A stretch of 37,466 bases of DNA from Candidatus Pacearchaeota archaeon (lineage in GTDB: Archaea > Nanoarchaeota > Nanoarchaeia > Pacearchaeales > GW2011-AR1): the NCBI GenBank assembly GCA_023228245.1, contig JALOBN010000025.1, positions 1-37,466 on the forward strand. The letters run 5' to 3'. Below the pieces are notes generated by a model. It did no database searches, was not told the DNA's origin, and saw only the letters and a program-made list of their open reading frames with translations. Of the stretch, positions 1 through 5,820 are shown piece after piece (positions within the stretch are counted from its first letter, which is position 1; every line of letters begins with the position of its first letter). The position numbers and the translations under genes are program-made.

Positions 1-28
1 GTTTCGGTTGTATGAGGCTACAGAGAAT

Positions 29-412
29 TTACTCCCCTACCCCCTGTTTGTTGCCGAATGCGCCCTCTTGCTTTGCTGCCTTGGCGCTGTTGCAGGATAA
101 GCACAGGGCCTGGTGGTTGTCTGGGTCCCAGAACAATGTCTGGTCGCCTTTGTGCGGGATGACGTGGTCGACGCACTCAGCGGCTTTGGTTGTGTTCTGC
201 TTCAGGCAGTTCACACAGAGAGGATTCTGCGCCAGATACCACTGTGTGTATTTATGCCATCGATAGTTATAGCCACGTTCGTTGGCATTGAGTCTGTGGC
301 TGTCCTGCTCCTTTAAAGCGGCCTTGCGGTGCTGCTCACAATATCCTGTCTTATCATTGGTCAGCGCAGGGCAGCCGGGCTGGCGGCAGGGACGGGCGGG
401 CTTGTAGGGCAT
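29..412 (-). CDS. HNH endonuclease, terminase-associated
   Basis: Small HNH nuclease (about 127 aa). The N-terminus has a PCRQPGCPALT segment followed by YCEQH, and the C-terminal half carries CVNC, ECVDHVIPHKGD (the first HNH His), the Asn of DPDNHQALC and a CLSC knuckle, so the beta-beta-alpha metal site and the two zinc-binding CxxC pairs look intact. In cos-type phages such a protein sits next to the terminase genes and is needed for DNA packaging and cos cleavage. If the window ends are joined, TerS (37386) is the next gene. A longer frame begins at 460, but family members start with MPYKP, so I chose 412; the ribosome binding site is weak. Confidence 0.88.
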   Translation of the reverse strand: MPYKPARPCRQPGCPALTNDKTGYCEQHRKAALKEQDSHRLNANERGYNYRWHKYTQWYLAQNPLCVNCLKQNTTKAAECVDHVIPHKGDQTLFWDPDNHQALCLSCNSAKAAKQEGAFGNKQGVGE

Positions 413-510
413 CAGTAAGGCCACCAGGGCGAATGCATGCGTATATAAGTTCCAACACAAAGATCAATAAGGATAAAAAGAAGAGCCAGTGATAACTGGA
501 TTTTCATTCA

Positions 511-585
511 TGGATGCGGGGCCTGGAATTGAACCAGGGCGGACCAGTTTATGAGGCTGGCGCTCTACCATTGAGCTACCCCGCA
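511..585 (-). tRNA. tRNA with CAT anticodon (Met or Ile2)
   Basis: Full cloverleaf on the minus strand, 75 nt including an encoded CCA: acceptor TGCGGGG/CCCCGCA, D-arm GCTC-AATGGTA-GAGC, anticodon arm CCAGC-CTCATAA-ACTGG, 5-nt variable loop, T-arm CCTGG-TTCAATT-CCAGG, discriminator T. The anticodon stem has one C-A mismatch next to the loop. CAT could read AUG, or AUA if the wobble C becomes lysidine. It lacks the C1-A72 mismatch and GGG/CCC anticodon stem of an initiator tRNA. It sits in the late leftward transcript between the gene at 718-1014 and the HNH gene, so it is likely phage-borne. Confidence 0.93.
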
Positions 586-717
586 ATGGAGGGAGCTGCG
601 TATTTTCCCTCGGTTTTACACCGCTTCACTGAATTCACCTTGCAATGCTTCATCAGTGGCTAGGTTGGCGAAACTAATTAATCATGCCCTCGCCTGTGGC
701 ATGCACCGGGGCGTAGC
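586..717. other. Noncoding gap with one short hairpin
   Basis: No convincing gene on either strand. An inverted repeat CATGCC/GGCATG (683-688 and 698-703, 9-nt loop) lies just downstream of the small gene ending at 718. It has no T tract, so I do not call it a terminator; it may be a processing or stabilising hairpin ahead of the tRNA. Confidence 0.4.
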
Positions 718-1014
718 CTAATGGATAGCCGTAGGGTCTTCTTTTAGAAAGCCTGGGGGAATCCGCATCAGCCGATCGATCTCAGGTAAAGATTCCAATT
801 TGGCATCAACAACGACATCAGGACCCGGAGGGACGGCTTGGGATATCTGATACCATAAAACAAGAGATCGGGGTGTTAAACAATCAGTGAAATTCATTGT
901 CTTTGGAAGCGGGCCCGGGCACATCCGGCCTATTCGATCCCCGGTGATCTCACCACGCTCATTGTGTACGCTGTCTTTCAAGCGTAGACAAATGCCCGGC
1001 TTCCGTGCGCACAT
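718..1014 (-). CDS. Hypothetical protein, first gene of the late transcript
   Basis: Not recognised. About 98 aa from the ATG at 1014, with Cys residues near the N-terminus (MCAR, PGIC, MCPGP) and a C-terminal part with normal protein composition (DVVVDAKLESLPEIDRL). The frame stays open upstream to 1092, but the hairpin and T tract at 1073-1050 lie inside that extension, and no good ribosome binding site is seen for any start, so the N-terminus is uncertain. It follows a hammerhead ribozyme and precedes the tRNA and HNH/terminase genes. It could be a non-gene. Confidence 0.5.
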   Translation of the reverse strand: MCARKPGICLRLKDSVHNERGEITGDRIGRMCPGPLPKTMNFTDCLTPRSLVLWYQISQAVPPGPDVVVDAKLESLPEIDRLMRIPPGFLKEDPTAIH

Positions 1015-1049
1015 CCACCAGGACTTACAGGCGTTGGTTAGCAGAAATG

Positions 1050-1073
1050 AAAAAGGCCCGCCTTTCAGCGAGC
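1050..1073 (-). terminator. Hairpin with GAAA loop and T5 tract, leader terminator/attenuator
   Basis: Read on the minus strand: GCTCGCT-GAAA-GGCGGGC, a 7-bp stem with two G-T pairs and a GNRA loop, then C and five T. It lies about 60-80 nt after the predicted hammerhead cleavage point and before the first late gene, a position where an antitermination factor would act. Confidence 0.55.
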
Positions 1074-1121
1074 TAAATACCTGGCAGGTCAAGGTCCTCA
1101 GTTATTCCCTCCCTGGGAGGA

Positions 1122-1180
1122 CTCCACGGTATTACTTACGTAATTTCGGCGCTTAACGCCTCATCAGCCGTTTTGGGGAG
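1122..1180 (-). ncRNA. Type I hammerhead self-cleaving ribozyme
   Basis: On the minus strand every conserved core element is present and in order. Stem I 5' strand is CTCC (1180-1177), bulge CCAAA (1176-1172), then ACGG (1171-1168). Core CTGATGA is at 1167-1161. Stem II is GGCG-TTAAG-CGCC (1160-1148), with the favoured G-C pair next to the core. GAAA is at 1147-1144. Stem III is TTAC-GTAA-GTAA (1143-1132) with a 4-nt loop. The T (1131) pairs with the last A of GAAA, the cleavage nucleotide is A (1130), and the stem I 3' strand is CCGT-GGAG (1129-1122). Predicted cleavage is between 1130 and 1129. Stems II and III are closed and stem I is open, which makes it type I. The asymmetric stem I bulge could contact loop II. 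It sits in the leader of the late transcript. Confidence 0.87.
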
Positions 1181-1202
1181 GCCAGATGTTGCCTGTCGCC
1201 TG

Positions 1203-1221
1203 CCACGGCAACCCACGGCAA
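1203..1221. repeat. Tandem direct repeat CCACGGCAA x2
   Basis: CCACGGCAA at 1203-1211 and again at 1213-1221, a 10-bp period (one helical turn), placed between the terminator at 1224-1249 and the hammerhead. It could be a protein-binding site in the late leader, either DNA or RNA; no function is shown. Confidence 0.45.
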
Positions 1222-1223
1222 AT

Positions 1224-1249
1224 AAAAAAGCCTGCCTCAAGGGCAGACT
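1224..1249 (-). terminator. Intrinsic terminator after the 176-aa gene
   Basis: Minus strand AGTCTGCC-CTTGA-GGCAGGCT followed by a T run. The 8-bp stem has one G-T pair. It ends the early operon and also lies only some 10-35 nt after the likely start point of the candidate promoter at 1265-1294, the geometry of an antitermination-controlled late leader. Confidence 0.8.
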
Positions 1250-1264
1250 TCGGAAACTACTAAA

Positions 1265-1294
1265 ATATTAAAACACTTAGCCTGGCGTTGTCAA
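1265..1294 (-). promoter_or_regulatory. Candidate late promoter (sigma70-like)
   Basis: Minus strand TTGACA (1294-1289) is a perfect -35 box, followed after 18 nt by TAATAT (1270-1265), a 4 of 6 match to the -10 box. It overlaps the 3' end of the 176-aa gene, and transcription would start near 1258 and run leftward through the hammerhead into tRNA, HNH and terminase genes. The call rests on motif and position only. Confidence 0.45.
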
Positions 1295-1807
1295 GTGGGC
1301 GTTACGTTTGATCGGCGGGCTTGACACTGCTTCAGCAATTTCGCCTTTCCCTCGGGCCAGGGCGGCCTGGTGGGCCATGGCGCCGGGGTTGTCTGGCTCA
1401 CCGTTGAGGAATCTCCTCATGCGTCCGATTGAGTGGCTTTCGTCGCACCGGTCGCCGTATTTCTCTTCCGGGCAGTCTTTCATTGATTGACAGTAATAAC
1501 ATTCCCCGAAAATGCAATGCTTGATTAGGTGTTTTTGAACAGGAGGGAGTTTATGAAGGGAGGCCCGCATGATCTCAAAGCCCACATCGCGGACCATGAC
1601 CGACCATAGATCGTCTTTGGCCAGGGAGGCGATTGCCCTTTGGATGTCAGCTAACCAGATGTTGAAAGTCTCGTTGGGATTCTTCCGGCCGGCTGATTTG
1701 ACGAAGCCCTGATCGGCGGCCTTCTTCAGCGGAGGGTTGCCGGAGGCGATGTCTATGTAATGCCGGAGTCCGAATTTGATCAGTGCGTTGGAGTATGATT
1801 CGCTCAT
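1277..1807 (-). CDS. 176-aa Cys-motif protein, candidate late antiterminator
   Basis: No family recognised with certainty. The middle has a Cys cluster (CIFGECYYC, then DCPEEKYGDRC) that could bind zinc, within an otherwise helical protein. The start at 1807 has GGAGG well spaced before ATG. It is the last gene of the early leftward operon and is followed by a promoter, terminator and leader, which is where lambdoid phages encode Q, a zinc-binding antiterminator. That role is inferred from position and the Cys cluster, not from sequence similarity. Confidence 0.75.
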   Translation of the reverse strand: MSESYSNALIKFGLRHYIDIASGNPPLKKAADQGFVKSAGRKNPNETFNIWLADIQRAIASLAKDDLWSVMVRDVGFEIMRASLHKLPPVQKHLIKHCIFGECYYCQSMKDCPEEKYGDRCDESHSIGRMRRFLNGEPDNPGAMAHQAALARGKGEIAEAVSSPPIKRNAHLTTPG

Positions 1808-1818
1808 TTAACCTCCGT

Positions 1819-2082
1819 TCAGAAAGGGCATTTGCCTTTTTTATACGTAATCCCTGTGGATTTTATTAGCTCATCAATCTCAATCTGGTGCTTTTTTATA
1901 AACTTTTTCAATATCGGTAAGGGAATATGATTGACCATCCATAACCTTTTCGCATCCGTGGGGCCAATGATATGGATTTTCTTGGGCTTGATCGTATATA
2001 CGTTTTCTCCTATGTTTAACTCGTTTATTTTCCCCATCTTGATGTTGATTATGTCCTCGTCTACGAAGTAATATCTTTCCAT
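1819..2082 (-). CDS. Hypothetical 87-aa protein
   Basis: Not recognised. It starts at the ATG at 2082 after a strong GGAGGTGA, with a TAATG overlap on the upstream zinc-ribbon microprotein stop. The C-terminal half (LPILKKFIKKHQIEIDELIKS) is predicted helical and basic. It is A/T-richer than its neighbours. Part of the early leftward operon. Confidence 0.75.
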   Translation of the reverse strand: MERYYFVDEDIINIKMGKINELNIGENVYTIKPKKIHIIGPTDAKRLWMVNHIPLPILKKFIKKHQIEIDELIKSTGITYKKGKCPF

Positions 2083-2165
2083 TAGTCACCTCCTGTATAT
2101 CCGCAATTCCAGCATAGGAAGAATCTTGATAACCTGATCATCTTCCTCCCACAATGACAGATCAT
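2082..2165 (-). CDS. Zinc-ribbon microprotein (27 aa), paralogue A
   Basis: 27-aa frame: CHC near the N-terminus, a basic linker RKMIRLSRFF, then LCWNCGY. Two Cys pairs fit one zinc site. The start ATG overlaps the upstream TGA (ATGA), with GAGG five bases ahead, and the stop overlaps the next start (TAATG), so coupled translation is likely. It is a clear paralogue of the 28-aa gene at 4957-5043, and the DNA upstream of both starts matches (GAGG, one base, CGAAATGA). Confidence 0.78.
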   Translation of the reverse strand: MICHCGRKMIRLSRFFLCWNCGYTGGD

Positions 2166-2332
2166 TTCGGCCTCATTACAGTTTTATTCCCGACTCCTAT
2201 AGGAGAGCCGCGTATCCCCATCATGGACGGCGGAGTGATTCTATAGTTGTGCGGCAGCCTGACAGAGCATTCTGTGACGCAGTTGTTTCCTTTAGACGGC
2301 GCGCCTCCTTTTCTTTCACACGGCTCAGTCAT
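2162..2332 (-). CDS. Hypothetical 56-aa protein
   Basis: Not recognised. The start at 2332 (MTEPCERKG) is chosen because AGGTG lies seven bases upstream; an in-frame TTG at 2359 has no such signal. It contains two Cys and Gly/Pro-rich stretches and no hydrophobic segment. It ends in an ATGA overlap with the zinc-ribbon microprotein. Confidence 0.55.
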   Translation of the reverse strand: MTEPCERKGGAPSKGNNCVTECSVRLPHNYRITPPSMMGIRGSPIGVGNKTVMRPK

Positions 2333-2382
2333 TATGAAGTCACCTGCCACGTACTCCAATCAAGACTTTGGAATTATCCATT

Positions 2383-2670
2383 TTACTCACTCTCCTTTAC
2401 CCTAATAAACCACGGCTGTATTTTAAATGGCCACCTTAAGCCCTCAAAATCATTATCTGCCTCTCCAACATCAAAATATTCCTCTTTGATTGACGGATCA
2501 TTGATCTCAAGGCAGACAGATGCCTCTCCATTAAGCTGTGGGAATGGCTTTCTACTTAACATGACGTATGGAGCTTTAGACTTAAAGCATGTAGGCTCAC
2601 TATTTGGTAAAAGTCCGTTAACTAAAATACTGCCTATTCTATCTTGTATCGTGGTGTGGTAGCATTTCAT
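2383..2670 (-). CDS. Small ADP-ribosyltransferase-like protein (95 aa)
   Basis: The N-terminus MKCYHTT...IGSILVNGLLPN resembles the Y-H-T and NGL opening of compact ART-fold proteins (the KptA/DarT-like group), followed by a beta-rich part (APYVMLSRKPFP, ASVCLEIND, PWFIRV) that could supply the remaining strands. At 95 aa it is short for the fold, and I cannot place a catalytic Glu with confidence. A phage enzyme modifying host RNA or protein is possible; the family call is tentative. It overlaps the preceding gene by about 30 bases. Confidence 0.65.
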   Translation of the reverse strand: MKCYHTTIQDRIGSILVNGLLPNSEPTCFKSKAPYVMLSRKPFPQLNGEASVCLEINDPSIKEEYFDVGEADNDFEGLRWPFKIQPWFIRVKESE

Positions 2671-3142
2671 AATTCACTCTCCTTTTAACTGCTCCATCTC
2701 CTACTTTCTGGATAAGGGGCGGGATAGGCGTCGGCGAGCTGGGCGGAGGCGTCGACAGGCCCGGCGGAGGCGTCGTTAGTGCGGACGTCGGAGCAGGGGC
2801 CGGATGAGCAATAGCCCACTGTTTCTTCAAGTAGTCATATTCAAGGCCTTCATTTAGTTTTAAATAAATGTCCTTGATATTGGCGATGAATTTCTCTTTG
2901 CCTATCTCGTCAATGAACTTCTGAGCATTCTGGTAAGCTGTGAAATGATCGTTGCCGCGAGTGACCAATAACCCAGTGGATTTCTCGGTCACATGCCATA
3001 TTCCCCCGAATTCATGGGCGAAGAGTTCTATTCCGTCGGAGCCGAATGGGAAGACTTCACGGGGATATTCCCTCTGACAATCACGTTTTAGAATATTGGG
3101 CTCCATGATGGCCCGGAAGAAGTAGTGCTGGTTATTCTCCAA
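2639..3142 (-). CDS. Hypothetical protein with proline-rich tail
   Basis: About 167 aa. The start is taken as the TTG at 3142 because GGGAGG lies six bases upstream; an ATG at 3166 has no such site. The N-terminal part looks globular (FGSDGIELFAHEFGGIWHV), followed by helices and then a low-complexity Pro/Thr/Ser linker near residues 120-145 and a basic tail. Not recognised. It overlaps both neighbours slightly. Confidence 0.68.
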   Translation of the reverse strand: MENNQHYFFRAIMEPNILKRDCQREYPREVFPFGSDGIELFAHEFGGIWHVTEKSTGLLVTRGNDHFTAYQNAQKFIDEIGKEKFIANIKDIYLKLNEGLEYDYLKKQWAIAHPAPAPTSALTTPPPGLSTPPPSSPTPIPPLIQKVGDGAVKRRVNYEMLPHHDTR

Positions 3143-3332
3143 GTAATTCCTCCCGGTTGTAATCAACTCCGAGATTGGTCAGAAACAACCAGAACTCAGG
3201 GCGCCGGGAATAGATTTCATACATGCGGTCATAATTGATCGGGGGGCATTTACCTGGGTAGCTTACAAATGGCGGGAAATGGCGATCAACCAAGTTGCAA
3301 CATTTCCCACAAATGGTGAATTCACTTAACAC
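3132..3332 (-). CDS. Hypothetical Cys-containing protein (66 aa)
   Basis: Starts with GTG at 3332, overlapping the HNH stop. The N-terminal CGKCC plus a later Cys could bind metal; the C-terminal half (FWLFLTNLGVDYNREELL) is helical. Not recognised. Tight overlaps on both sides place it in the same operon. Confidence 0.62.
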   Translation of the reverse strand: MLSEFTICGKCCNLVDRHFPPFVSYPGKCPPINYDRMYEIYSRRPEFWLFLTNLGVDYNREELLGE

Positions 3333-3628
3333 AGTCCGTTTTCCTCCCTCCAGCTTTCATGATCGACCTTTTTCTTCAAAAACCTGATCAACCATTCCCT
3401 CAAAGCCGGGGCCTTTTTCCGATTGTCAATGATGTCATGATGATTCAGACACAAGATGACCTGGTTACGGGGGTCGTCGAAGATCGCCTTCCACTTTCCT
3501 TTCCGCCCGCCCATTTTTTTAGGCTCGATATGAGCGTAATTCCGATTCGAAGTCGGAGTCGGGCAATTCGGGGCCTCGCAGAGTCCTCCCGACCGCTCAT
3601 CGATTTCAGCTTTCTGCTTTTTGTTCAT
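3326..3628 (-). CDS. HNH endonuclease
   Basis: 100 aa. It has CEAPNC near the N-terminus, AHIEPKKMGGRKG (the first His with Gly-rich loop), then DPRNQVILCLNHHDIID, giving the Asn and final His of the HNH motif. It starts with an ATGA overlap on the DnaD-like replication gene. It differs clearly from the terminase-linked HNH at 29-412. Such stand-alone HNH enzymes may be homing-type or replication-associated nucleases. Confidence 0.85.
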   Translation of the reverse strand: MNKKQKAEIDERSGGLCEAPNCPTPTSNRNYAHIEPKKMGGRKGKWKAIFDDPRNQVILCLNHHDIIDNRKKAPALREWLIRFLKKKVDHESWREENGLC

Positions 3629-4323
3629 CGGTGCACCATATGAGCGAATTTTCCTTTGACAAATTTGTCCGGGTCCTGGCCACCGGGTTTGTGGCCATTG
3701 CCTTTGTGCTCATCCTTGCGGGCCCAGGTCAAAATCGCGTGGTAGTCGGATTTGTATTTATATCCGTGTGCCAGTTTGCTTTCCGAAAACGTAGTGATTC
3801 GTTCATTAGCGCCGACTTCCCCGAACTGGCCAATCAGCCTCTCGCACTCTGAGGCCGAAAGGAAAACCCCCGGCTTGATCTTGTACTTTGCCTCTTTTTC
3901 TTTGGTATTTTCTTTTTCTTCTGTGGATTCGGTTTCTCTTTCGGATTCGGATTGGATTACGGGGGCATCTGATATCACTTGATATCCATTGCCATCAGGT
4001 GATGGATATTTGCTTCGCTTCGCTCGTTGTTGCTGGTGCTTTTCCCACGCGGAGATCTGGATGTACGGTTTTCCAGTCACCACATACTTTTGCACCATGC
4101 CCACGCTGACCAGCTTGGTCAAAAATCCATCAACCATGGCGTCGGACACCTTGCCCAGGCGTAATGGGAAACACTTCGCCCGGAGTATCGGGGCCCGCCC
4201 ATCCATCCGGCCGTAGTCATCGCAATTTACGATGAGCCGGTAAAAGAACACCTCCTCCATAGGGGAGAGTTGCTCGATGTCACAGCTTGTGCAGATCGAT
4301 TCTTTAATGATCCGGTTGGGCAT
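3625..4323 (-). CDS. DnaD-like replication initiation protein
   Basis: 232 aa. The N-terminus (MPNRIIKESICTSCDIEQL, then EEVFFYRLIVNCDDYGRMD) matches the winged-helix opening of replisome-organiser proteins common in phages of Gram-positive bacteria. The middle is charged and disordered (ESERETESTEEKENTKEKE). The C-terminal segment (YKSDYHAILTWARKDE) resembles the DnaD tail that contacts ssDNA or the helicase. No helicase loader or helicase is visible in the window, so host DnaB recruitment is likely. Starts with GAGGAAGA before the ATG. Confidence 0.8.
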   Translation of the reverse strand: MPNRIIKESICTSCDIEQLSPMEEVFFYRLIVNCDDYGRMDGRAPILRAKCFPLRLGKVSDAMVDGFLTKLVSVGMVQKYVVTGKPYIQISAWEKHQQQRAKRSKYPSPDGNGYQVISDAPVIQSESERETESTEEKENTKEKEAKYKIKPGVFLSASECERLIGQFGEVGANERITTFSESKLAHGYKYKSDYHAILTWARKDEHKGNGHKPGGQDPDKFVKGKFAHMVHR

Positions 4324-4960
4324 TCTTCCTCACTAAATCGATGATCTTGATCAGGTTGACATTGCGACCGTTGAATTGATCGCAATGTTTGATAATGAAC
4401 TCCCGCAGATCCTTACTTTCTATATGCCACATGGCCAGCCCATTCTTTTGAGGCTTCCGCCCGTTGTGATAGGTCGCCTTCAGGGCACCGGAATCCATGA
4501 AGGGCTGCAACGTGTGGTGGTCGATGCCCAAAATCTCACAACAGTCTTTTTTTGTATACCAACCAGAATGCGACCGAAGACAGAGCTTCATTCTGGTGGC
4601 GCGGACCTTGATAGCATTGGGACTGCGGTTGATCTTATTGGAGATCGTAGGGATTGAATTCTTATGGATCAGTTCCTTTAATTGTGCGTCTTCCTCCGGG
4701 GTCCAGTAGCGTGTGTGCCCGGTCTTCTTCCCCAGGCCCATAACATGCGCGCGGCCCTTGACTTGGTGGGGAGAAAGTTTAAGGACGGCGGAGATCTCCC
4801 GCGCCGATTCGTCGCTCTGTTTATAATGCATCCGGATATAGTCGTCTTCCTGCTCCGCCCAAATATGCCAATATTTCCCAAACACGAGTGGCTTGGCCCT
4901 TAGGGCCTGGGCGCGCTTAATCTCCTGCCTGGCCAGCTCTTCAGGATCGTAAGAGCTCAT
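4304..4960 (-). CDS. SANT/Myb-like DNA-binding protein
   Basis: 218 aa. Two HTH repeats of SANT type: roughly residues 30-75 (WAEQEDDYIRMHY...SAREISAVLKLSPHQVKGRA) and 85-130 (RYWTPEEDAQLKELI...ISNKINRSPNAIKVRA). A third, MerR/excisionase-like helix-turn-helix follows (YTKKDCCEILGIDHHTLQPFM). It probably binds phage DNA in replication or transcription control. It is located directly upstream of the DnaD-like gene and overlaps it by 20 bases. Confidence 0.75.
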   Translation of the reverse strand: MSSYDPEELARQEIKRAQALRAKPLVFGKYWHIWAEQEDDYIRMHYKQSDESAREISAVLKLSPHQVKGRAHVMGLGKKTGHTRYWTPEEDAQLKELIHKNSIPTISNKINRSPNAIKVRATRMKLCLRSHSGWYTKKDCCEILGIDHHTLQPFMDSGALKATYHNGRKPQKNGLAMWHIESKDLREFIIKHCDQFNGRNVNLIKIIDLVRKNAQPDH

Positions 4961-5043
4961 GCTTCCTCACTCCATCCACAGTTCCAACACAGGAATCTGT
5001 GAAATAACTTGATGCACTTACGTTTGCAGTAAAGGCAGGTCAT
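4957..5043 (-). CDS. Zinc-ribbon microprotein (28 aa), paralogue B
   Basis: 28-aa frame with CLYC, a basic linker (KRKCIKLFHRF) and LCWNCGW. The ATGA overlap with the upstream gene and ATGA overlap with the downstream gene indicate coupled translation; GAGG lies five bases before the ATG. It shares FLCWNCG, the CxC/CxxC opening and the upstream DNA with the 27-aa gene at 2082-2165. Confidence 0.78.
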   Translation of the reverse strand: MTCLYCKRKCIKLFHRFLCWNCGWSEEA

Positions 5044-5684
5044 TTCGCCCTCGCTATCATTTCTTTGTGCATAGACCGGGCACCATCGACTGTGAATTGC
5101 AGAGTCTGGTCAGAGAAGTCGACCGTTACTAAGTCTCTTCCCTGATCGATGGTGATCACCCTCCCGATCTTGCGACCTGCGGCCAGATAGACGTAGCTTT
5201 TTATTCCAAAGGGTTTCTTGGGATCAAAGTCGGCGGGTGCCTGGAAGCCCTGGAATTTCTGTTTGATCGAATCGAAGAAGGATATCTTATCCTGTGGCAT
5301 TGCACTGTTCCAAGAGCCAGATATCCTGCCGTCAATAAATTCAGCCTCCTTTCTCGTTAGTGCAGCATCGATATCAGACTCCACCGTTTTTGCGCCGGCG
5401 TCTTCAGCGCCATCCTTCAGTAATCCTTTTTCCTTCAACGCGAATCGCTTGGTGTAAAGCGCCGGCATGCTAACCCCAAGATGAGCAGCCTGCTCTTGAA
5501 ACGTGCCTTCGTTCCTGATCAGGTAAGCAATATCCTCATCGCTCCATAGGTGCTTCTCTTCCTTTTTGGCCCTCCTGGAAGGGGCTGGTTTCAATTCGCT
5601 CTTTATGATCGGAGGCCGCTTGAAAGTAATCGTCACTGATTCGACTTCGTAGTTATCGGGTACCGGCAATACGATGTTATTCAT
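5040..5684 (-). CDS. DNA-binding protein with SANT-like HTH
   Basis: 214 aa. Residues about 45-80 (HLWSDEDIAYLIRNEGTFQEQAAHLGVSMPALYTKRFAL) form a SANT/HTH module like those in the next gene but one. The C-terminal 80 residues look like a small beta domain (SYVYLAAGRKIGRVITIDQGRDLVTVDF). Function unknown; likely a regulator or replication accessory. AGGAGG precedes the ATG. Confidence 0.68.
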   Translation of the reverse strand: MNNIVLPVPDNYEVESVTITFKRPPIIKSELKPAPSRRAKKEEKHLWSDEDIAYLIRNEGTFQEQAAHLGVSMPALYTKRFALKEKGLLKDGAEDAGAKTVESDIDAALTRKEAEFIDGRISGSWNSAMPQDKISFFDSIKQKFQGFQAPADFDPKKPFGIKSYVYLAAGRKIGRVITIDQGRDLVTVDFSDQTLQFTVDGARSMHKEMIARAK

Positions 5685-5820
5685 CTAACAGCCTCCTGCA
5701 ATATTCTTCATGTTTGCAACCTGCGCAATATTCCGTGAGTTCTATTTCATCGCAGCCGTCCCAACTGCCTTTGTCTTTGATGATCTGTTTTAGGATTTCA
5801 GCTTGAGATTTAATCTTCAT
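5677..5820 (-). CDS. Small Cys-rich protein (47 aa)
   Basis: Starts at 5820 with GGAG placed six bases upstream; a longer frame to 5949 lacks such a site and lies inside the JAB gene. Four Cys (WDGCDEIEL, YCAGCKHEEYC) suggest a metal site. Its start overlaps the JAB-protein stop by 11 bases, so it may belong with that cassette. Not recognised. Confidence 0.68.
   Translation of the reverse strand: MKIKSQAEILKQIIKDKGSWDGCDEIELTEYCAGCKHEEYCRRLLDE

Noticed and set aside
511..585. The CAT tRNA as the phage attachment site
   Set aside because: It is a complete tRNA far from int, while a tRNA-Gly 3' half lies inside int in the expected attP form.
706..770. tRNA-like stretch beginning GGGGCGTAGCCTAATGG on the plus strand
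   Set aside because: D-arm-like bases are present but no D-stem, anticodon stem or T-arm pairs; it is the 3' end of a minus-strand frame.
1014..1092. N-terminal extension of the small gene 718-1014 up to 1092
   Set aside because: It runs through the hairpin and T5 tract at 1050-1073 and lies close to the ribozyme; no ribosome binding site precedes 1092. Kept only as an alternative.
1880..2089. Alternative minus-strand frame over the 87-aa gene
   Set aside because: Start lies inside the ribosome binding site of the better frame; basic low-quality protein.
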